Below, piece by piece: positions 58,023 to 64,000 of a stretch of DNA of 64,000 nt. The stretch is from NCBI RefSeq assembly GCF_035083965.1, contig NC_089727.1, positions 21,822,269 through 21,886,268 on the forward strand, read 5' to 3'. The notes beneath the pieces were generated by a model. It was given only the letters and a program-made list of their open reading frames with translations. It was not told where the DNA came from and did not search any database. Each line of letters starts with the position of its first letter. The stretch's first letter is position 1. The translations under genes were made by a program, and so were the position numbers. Origin of the DNA: Branchiostoma lanceolatum. Lineage: Eukaryota > Chordata > Leptocardii > Amphioxiformes > Branchiostomatidae.

Positions 58023-60342
58023 TTCTGGCCTAGGGTCTGGACAAAATTAGTGAGGCCAACTGTAAAATATTAAATCCGCAAGTGTGTATGTGTGTACGTC
58101 TCTCTTTCTTTCTCTCTTTCCCCTCTCTCTCTGTGTCCAAAGAAACAATTTTACTCGGTAGAATAGAAATGGGCTTTGATAATGGTCGTTATGCGTATAT
58201 TCTCTGTTGTTTTGTTTTGTTTCGTTTCGCTTTTCCAATAAGTCATTGCAGTAACGCATGTGAATAATAACCTCGGAGTTAAAGGTTGTGTTCCACGGGA
58301 AATGATCGTTTACAATTCCTAGTTCTTATCAACCCGTTTAATCACGGAGAAAATATAGGGAAAATTGATTGCTCTCCTCTTTTATCAGTACAATTACAGT
58401 GAGCGGGGCTTGAATTGAATTCCGGCCTCCTCATGGTTTGGTTTCATCTAATTGTTCCCACTGCAGAAGGCAATGTCGTCCAACAATTAGAGACGAAATG
58501 CGATTAGTAGAATAGATTCTCGGTATCACGATCAGTTTAGGCATGCAGCCCAAGTCGATTCTTGTGCATATATGTATTGGTAAGGCCACGTACATTAGCT
58601 ATATTATACGTATTGGGAAGTGGCCGCCCTCACAGCAATTTTGCGACCCCCCCCCTCCCAGCACGTCGCCAGAACGTAATGCATATCTGCCGAATCTCTT
58701 TTGTTCTCTTTAGTCAACGTTGCATCGGAGTAACAGCCGTTGCATTATGTCTTTGGACACAACTAAATGAACCTACAGTATATGCGAGATGTTAACTTTG
58801 ACTACGCGAACACGACCTTAAACGCTTACGTTCTGGCAACGTGCCCCCCCCCTCCTTCTTTGCTTCGAGATTACGCCGTGGCACCGGTAGAAATACTCAC
58901 ATTTGGTAACAGTTACTTTTTGATGAGTCATGTTACACTACTTTCAATGTGGTCTTAAAGCATGAAAGTTTAAACCACAGTGTTGGTAACCCTTATTTGC
59001 AATAAATAATATGATAAAACGTTTCATGTTATCTTCTGGTTGGTTCTCTTTTCTGTGACCTGTACAGACTTAAAAGAGGTTGTTTGAGAGGGTCAGACGA
59101 TCTCTGGGTGTCCGAAAACGCTGGAGCTACTGTTAACTTAAATGTAACTAGCTGCGATGGCTTCCATGGTAGTGTCCTAATGACGTCATGATTTATAACT
59201 CGGGAGTTCGTCGTAAAAACCTCTTCAAAATACCGCAAAAGGAACATGTCAGACAAGAGCAGCACATGTATAAGTCGTAGTAACTTTCTCTTGAAAGAAT
59301 TGCTAGCTTTAGTTTGTACTCAAAAATCGATTAAAAGCATTTGATTGGTGGAAACCATGAAATTGAGTCTGTTTGGCCTATACAAATTCGCAGAGAGTAA
59401 GATAATCGAATTAACAGCAGTGGATTCTGCGAAAGGGTTTGGTGCACCATCAATTCGGACAACTCTGAATGAGTCTAATTTGATTTCACAGCGTCCAATC
59501 ATCGTTCCTTTATCTGATAAGTTTGCGAAGGCCGTTCCATCTGATATTTTCCTTGGCATGCTTTCAATTATTTGCAGCAGGAAACTGAAATTGCACATGT
59601 GTCATGTGTAAATTCTTCAGCCAACAAAGATATAACCTGAAAAGATCGTTGTTTAATGACATATTCGCAAATGGCCAGTTTCCAGAATGGCAGTTTCGTT
59701 AAACTATTGGGTTTGAATAAGGCGTGTATCTCGCTCTACTGCGATAAATTGTGCCAAATTGCGCCAGGCTTTCGCAAATAAGCGCCAATCAGCTAAACCT
59801 GTCGCCTGAAATTGCGATTATTTCTATAATGAGAAAAAAAAATGACGCTTGACAAATTGGCGAAGATAGGTGGACATCTATTTTTTCACTTATTATTTCA
59901 CATTGAATTCAGTGGCAACAATGTGATTTCCAATAAAGTTATCTTGTACAAAAAAAATGACAGTATGATATTCAGGGCGAGCCGATTTTCTTTGGCTCAC
60001 GTGGGTCGCACACCAGTGTGACTGCCATGGAGAATTAGAACACATAAGTTCGCTAAGTTGGCACTATTTTCTTGCGCAATTTATGCGCAGTACGGTGAAC
60101 TTTAATGAAAAGGTGAACCGCTATCATTTAATGCGCGGAAAACAAATGAATAAATGAATAAATACAGAGAAAACAGAGACGGGGGCGCCATAGACTTTCT
60201 GCAACAAATGATCCATTAATCACCGAGTCACTGTCCTATTTGCATAAAGTGACGTCACAGGACCAGTGGATTGCTCATTTCTTGACAAAGACTGTAGCTG
60301 ATCAGTCGAAAAGTCAATTTTTGGGCTTGCAATTACAGTTCA

Positions 60343-60386
60343 ACCTTTGTTTTGTCCTGAAACAAAATTCAGGACAAAACAAAGGT
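60343..60386. repeat. Perfect hairpin, 18-bp arms, 8-nt loop
   Basis: ACCTTTGTTTTGTCCTGA and its exact complement flank AACAAAAT. Confidence 0.95.
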
Positions 60387-60911
60387 ATTTTCCCCGATTT
60401 CAATTCAATGGTTATACCGTAACCTACAGGGTCAAGGGCGAAGTGTTAAGAGAATGGTGGAAAGTGAATATGCGCTATTTGGTAAACAGCGTTCTACCTT
60501 GATATACGCCCGTGCAATTGTGCCACCTGCCGACTCTATAGAACCATGCAGGCAACTTTACTTTCCGAACCACAGGCTTTTCAAGCTTATCTATTTCATG
60601 ATTATCTATACGCCTTTACATTTTCAATATTAGCGCACAATCCATAACATTTTCTGAAATGGGTAAAGAAAAATTAGCAAGAAAATGTTAAGGTGCTCTG
60701 TAGAAGAGCAAGTCGTCGGTTGAGTTACCGCATAACGGGTGTGTCGTAATTTTCTGAAAATGTTTTTAAAAAGTGCACAAATTGTTGTAAAAACAACTCT
60801 ATCGTTAGACTTATATTTCTGGGACTCTTACATCAGAATTTGGGCTTTTACCGAACATCATTGGTTCAGTTCTGCTTGAATAGCCTAAAATACGAACAAT
60901 AATAGTGCAAC

Positions 60912-61032
60912 AGGTCAAAGTTCATATGTCAAGGACCCCAACCCACCTGTCATGACGTCATTACTTGTCCAACGAGTCATTATGACGTCAATTAACGTGG
61001 GGACAACGCCTTCAGAAAACAACATATTTATA
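60912..61032 (+). promoter_or_regulatory. Candidate promoter of the CUB gene
   Basis: AGGTCAAAGTTCA (60912-60924) is a direct repeat with 1-bp spacing, the HNF4/RXR-type nuclear receptor site. Two full TGACGTCA palindromes, the CREB/ATF site, follow at 60953-60960 and 60983-60990. ATATTTATAG (61023-61032) is TATA-like, about 85 bp before the ATG. Only motif matches are seen; function is inferred. Confidence 0.35.
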
Positions 61033-61117
61033 GTCAATGACTTAATCTGAGGACTTTAAAACGTTTGTGCTGTTTCCTTGTGATTGCAGATCTTCATTCA
61101 AACCTTTTTCGGACACA

Positions 61118-61354
61118 ATGTACATTCTAGTTCGTGTCCTGTCCTTGTCTCTCTTCTGTGGTGTCACCTGGAGCGCCGCGCCAACATTTCACGACAGAGA
61201 CACCAACTGTGGCGGTGTTTACAAGGCAGATTCTGGAAGCATTGTGTCGCCAAGATGGCCTTCTCGGTACCAAAGCAGACGCCGCTGTGTGTACGAGATC
61301 ATTGTTCTACCCGGCATGACCATTAACTTACAGTTTGCCTCCTTCCACTTACAG
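61118..61354 (+). CDS. CUB-domain secreted protein, first coding exon (partial gene)
   Basis: Begins with a signal peptide (MYILVRVLSLSLFCGVTWSA). Then NCGGVYKADSGSIVSPRWPS and CVYEIIVLPGMTINLQFASF match the first half of a CUB domain: Cys-GG, the SP.(W/Y)P..Y turn, the second Cys and G..I.L.F..F. The exon is 79 codons and ends in phase 0 at TTACAG|GTGACT. CUB domains bind Ca2+ and protein or glycan ligands outside the cell. The second half, with Cys3 and Cys4, must lie in a later exon that I could not find before 64000. Which CUB protein this is (protease, neuropilin-like or other) cannot be told. Confidence 0.75.
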
Positions 61355-61483
61355 GTGACTTTCTTTTGTTTCAACTTTTGCTAGAGTTGCTGCCTTCAGG
61401 AAAAATGTTTTGTGTGTGTGTGTGTGTGTTTGAATGTGTGTGTGTGTTTGAATGTGTGTGTGTGTGTGTTTGTGTGTGTTTGA

Positions 61484-61550
<67 letters not shown>

Positions 61551-61666
61551 TTTGCGTTTCTGGATTTTTTAGGTCCGACATAACTGGATGTATTGTCTTG
61601 CTGCGTTTGTGTGTGTTTGTGTTTGAATGTGTGTGTGTGTGTGTGTGTGCCTGTGTGCGTGAGTGA

Positions 61667-61727
<61 letters not shown>

Positions 61728-61860
61728 TGTGTGTGTGTGCGTGGGTGTGTGTTTGTGTGTCTTTGCGTTTCTGGATTTTTGAGGTCCGACATAACTGGAG
61801 GTATTGCGTTGCTGTGTTTGTGTTTGTGTGTGTGTGTGTGAATGCGTGTGGGTACGTGTT
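61355..61860 (+). repeat. (TG)n tract with duplicated unit in CUB gene intron 1
   Basis: Long TG runs interrupted by two near-identical blocks starting GTCTTTGCGTTTCTGGATTT at 61549 and 61758, about 209 bp apart. Confidence 0.93.
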
Positions 61861-62081
61861 GGGAGGTCAATGTCAATTTTGGGGACATGTGACCTACTAC
61901 AAAAAAACGCCGAGTGTTTCTATATTTTGTCTTGAACATGTTATGGTTTTGATTTTTGTGTCAGATAGTCTCTTGATGTAAGAAAGAAGTGGTGTATGTT
62001 TGGGCCTCCTAGCAGCTTGTTATTTTTCTGCCCTGTCGAAGATCATTTTAATGTTCATAATTCCTCCGTGTACACCAAGTC

Positions 62082-62147
62082 TATTCTCCAAGCAGAGGTT
62101 TCACCGGCCATTACTAGCGCTCCGATCGAAACCTCTGCTTGGAGAAT
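62082..62147. mobile_element. 66-bp foldback element with 10-bp target duplication
   Basis: Termini TATTCTCCAAGCAGAGGTTT and its exact complement surround a 27-nt spacer. ACACCAAGTC occurs directly on both sides (62072-62081 and 62148-62157). The terminus recurs at 38817-38839. Confidence 0.8.
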
Positions 62148-62509
62148 ACACCAAGTCCACCGATTCCCGAGAAAGGGCGCGATATCGCGGGACCCAATCA
62201 AGCGTTGACGTAAAGCGTAATTGACCGTAATTTAATTCTCTAAGTAATACGCGGTAGCTACTCGGAATTTGCCCTACAGACAGTAAGCGATTAATCATTC
62301 GTAAAGTAGTCAGACTTGTAAATAGCATTGTCCACCGAAGTCTCAAACGAGTGTATTGTTTGTCAGAGATCGGCCTACAGTATTTCTACTACTCTTGAGT
62401 CTTGGACACCTAACGTCTATGGTCTTATAAGCCACGAAATACCCCTACTTTAACACATTCACGGATGAACAAAAAGCCACTTTTCTCTTGAAATCACAGA
62501 ACCCACAAA

Positions 62510-62715
62510 TTCTAGAAAAAGTGGGACTTTTCTTCTTCCATTGCGCAACAAAAGAAGTCAAACCCAGCTTGTTTAGATATAGCCAACAGTCGTATTTAGA
62601 ATTAGTAGCATATTGTTACATGTACACTGACACATGTTTTTTCTCCCTATGTTTCTACCATGTATTTACAATCATCCCACGGGCATGAACTTGCAATAAA
62701 ACTTTATATATTCTA
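62510..62715 (+). repeat. Interspersed repeat, copy B
   Basis: Inverted relative to 11887-12115, with the same ordered blocks (TTCTAGAAAAAGTGGGAC to GCATGAACTTGCAATAAA). Confidence 0.7.
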
Positions 62716-64000
62716 GTGAAAGACTTCGAAATCTACCCGACTATGTCGTACTTTACAAAGTATTACTACTGTCACCCAGTCTATGAAAACTAGGATACAT
62801 ACTGCGCAGACAAAAATTTCAAAACAAAGTTGATTCAAACGGTCAAAACAACAAACTGATAAAAAGTTCAAGTTCACAAAGTACGTTGTACTCAGACATA
62901 GGACAACATTGTAGCCGAAATTTAGTCCCTTTTTTGTTTTAAAAGGCACCATTATTGAGTGACCTTTCTTTCTGTCTCATTGACGCCAGAAAAAGGTGTG
63001 GCCCTAGCTGTATTTGAAAATACTCACCTATGTCACTACTCCAGTATTCATCGACTCGATGATCTCATTACGACGATGACGTTTTTCAAAGTGTTTATGA
63101 CACCAATGGCACCAGAGTACAACATTGTTTTGCTTATATAAATAACTTGAAATTAATTGACTTTAAGAGGGTGTAACATAGAACTACACCTAATAATTAA
63201 CCTTCATAGTAGTGGGCGTTTACCAATGTGCACAAAAACAGAATCAATTCTGTGTAATTCAGCACCAACATTTTTGTCAGAATTGTCGATTTCGGCACCA
63301 CAGGTTGGAAAATGTTCACTTGGTAAATTCTAAATCTATGAGGAAGGTTTGTCTTGCTTTGAGAAAGTTATGATATTACATACATCATAACTCATGCGTT
63401 TAGTGTGTAGAACTAAATCAAGATGTTTTATTTTCCATTCAAACATCTACAAGTCACCAGTAGAAAGTCTGACTGAATTAGGCGTATTACATGTATGTGA
63501 GCAGTCCTTCTACATTCAGTGTAGAGCGTTGTTGGGACGCCCCCATGCAGGCCCCAGTCTCTTTGTAAATTGAAAATGGATTTTAGGTTTTTTTTTCCAC
63601 CAGAAAACCTAGTAAAACCCATTTAGTAACAACATGTGTTATTTTGAATTTTATATATACGTATACGATAGTAACTTCAATGACCCGTTTTTCCATCCAT
63701 GTTTACGGCGGCCTAACAACTGGTCAGTGACCTATAACCACCTAGTTGCTAACCCGGTGGTGTATTCGGCGGTTACAAGTTACTGGCCAGGCGTTATGTC
63801 ACAATAAACACCTCGGGGTGGTTTTTAATTTACCCACTAGTAATCGCGCATTGACTTATTTAAACACGATTCTATTTAATTTGTTCATACGTTTGTAAGT
63901 TCATTCATAGATTCAAACAATTACTCATTCATTTGATATTTTTCGATCATTTTTACATCAGGCTCGTAAAAAAAGGAAGTGCCGGGACTATCTGGAAGTT
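62716..64000. other. Window end, no feature supported
   Basis: Presumed intron 1 of the CUB gene or beyond. AT-rich; no CUB second-half pattern (Cys..D.L.I) with a splice acceptor was found on the plus strand. Confidence 0.4.

Larger units (their letters stand above)
57273..60910. other. Intergenic between GALNT and the CUB gene (divergent)
   Basis: No gene supported. Holds a tRNA-like stretch (57955-58022) and a perfect hairpin (60343-60386). The frame at 59320-59611 is open on both strands but has no domain or splice support. Confidence 0.45.

Noticed and set aside
59320-59611. Overlapping open frames on both strands
   Set aside because: About 90 codons each, with no homology pattern and no splice context; both cannot be coding and neither is supported.
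61349-61981. Open frames of VCVCVC or HTHTHT
   Set aside because: Generated by the TG/CA tract in CUB gene intron 1.

Overview
The window reads as animal nuclear DNA: multi-exon genes with GT-AG introns, tRNA-derived SINEs, several non-LTR retrotransposon families, MITE-like inverted repeats, dinucleotide tracts and two large tandem arrays. Gene content and repeat style fit a cephalochordate (amphioxus, Branchiostoma) best. That assignment is inference; no species marker was searched.

Five host gene models can be built by hand with consistent splice phases, plus the first exon of a sixth. (1) A UDP-glucuronosyltransferase on the minus strand (1937-13357, 4 exons, 526 aa). (2) A second, paralogous UGT on the plus strand (28350-31280, 4 exons, 524 aa). 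The two are head-to-head, with identical intron phases and identical lengths for exons 2-4, and their upstream flanks also match. (3) A three-exon gene of unknown function between them (23514-25512, minus, 199 aa). (4) A two-exon gene for a small single-pass membrane protein (34726-37201, plus, 247 aa). (5) A polypeptide N-acetylgalactosaminyltransferase on the minus strand (40617-57272, 12 exons, 570 aa, GALNT10-like). (6) The signal-peptide and CUB-domain first exon of a secreted protein (61118-61354, plus), whose remainder lies beyond the window or was not found.

Between and inside the genes lies repeat-on-repeat structure. UGT copy 1 has an 8.2-kb intron 2 made mainly of a 21-bp minisatellite of roughly 200 units. 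A CR1-like LINE and a TIR element have each inserted inside that array. Between the UGT genes, an LINE carrying the 'YGSETW' reverse-transcriptase C-terminus is split within its ORF by about 25 copies of a 182-bp satellite; the other half of the ORF resumes on the far side. The GALNT introns hold an RTE-like LINE with a long open RT frame (antisense), a second LINE tail, a MITE with about 70-bp terminal inverted repeats, and a roughly 4.4-kb composite AT-rich element.

Functionally, the UGTs are ER-membrane glucuronidation or glycosylation enzymes and the GALNT is a Golgi mucin-type O-glycosylation enzyme. I see no operon-like or pathway logic joining them. The most notable observations are the nested array insertions, the satellite inside a LINE frame, an Asp-to-Glu change at the UGT catalytic dyad in both copies, TG tracts just inside the first intron of three genes, and several near-perfect long hairpins. 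I found no convincing new enzymatic or defence system.
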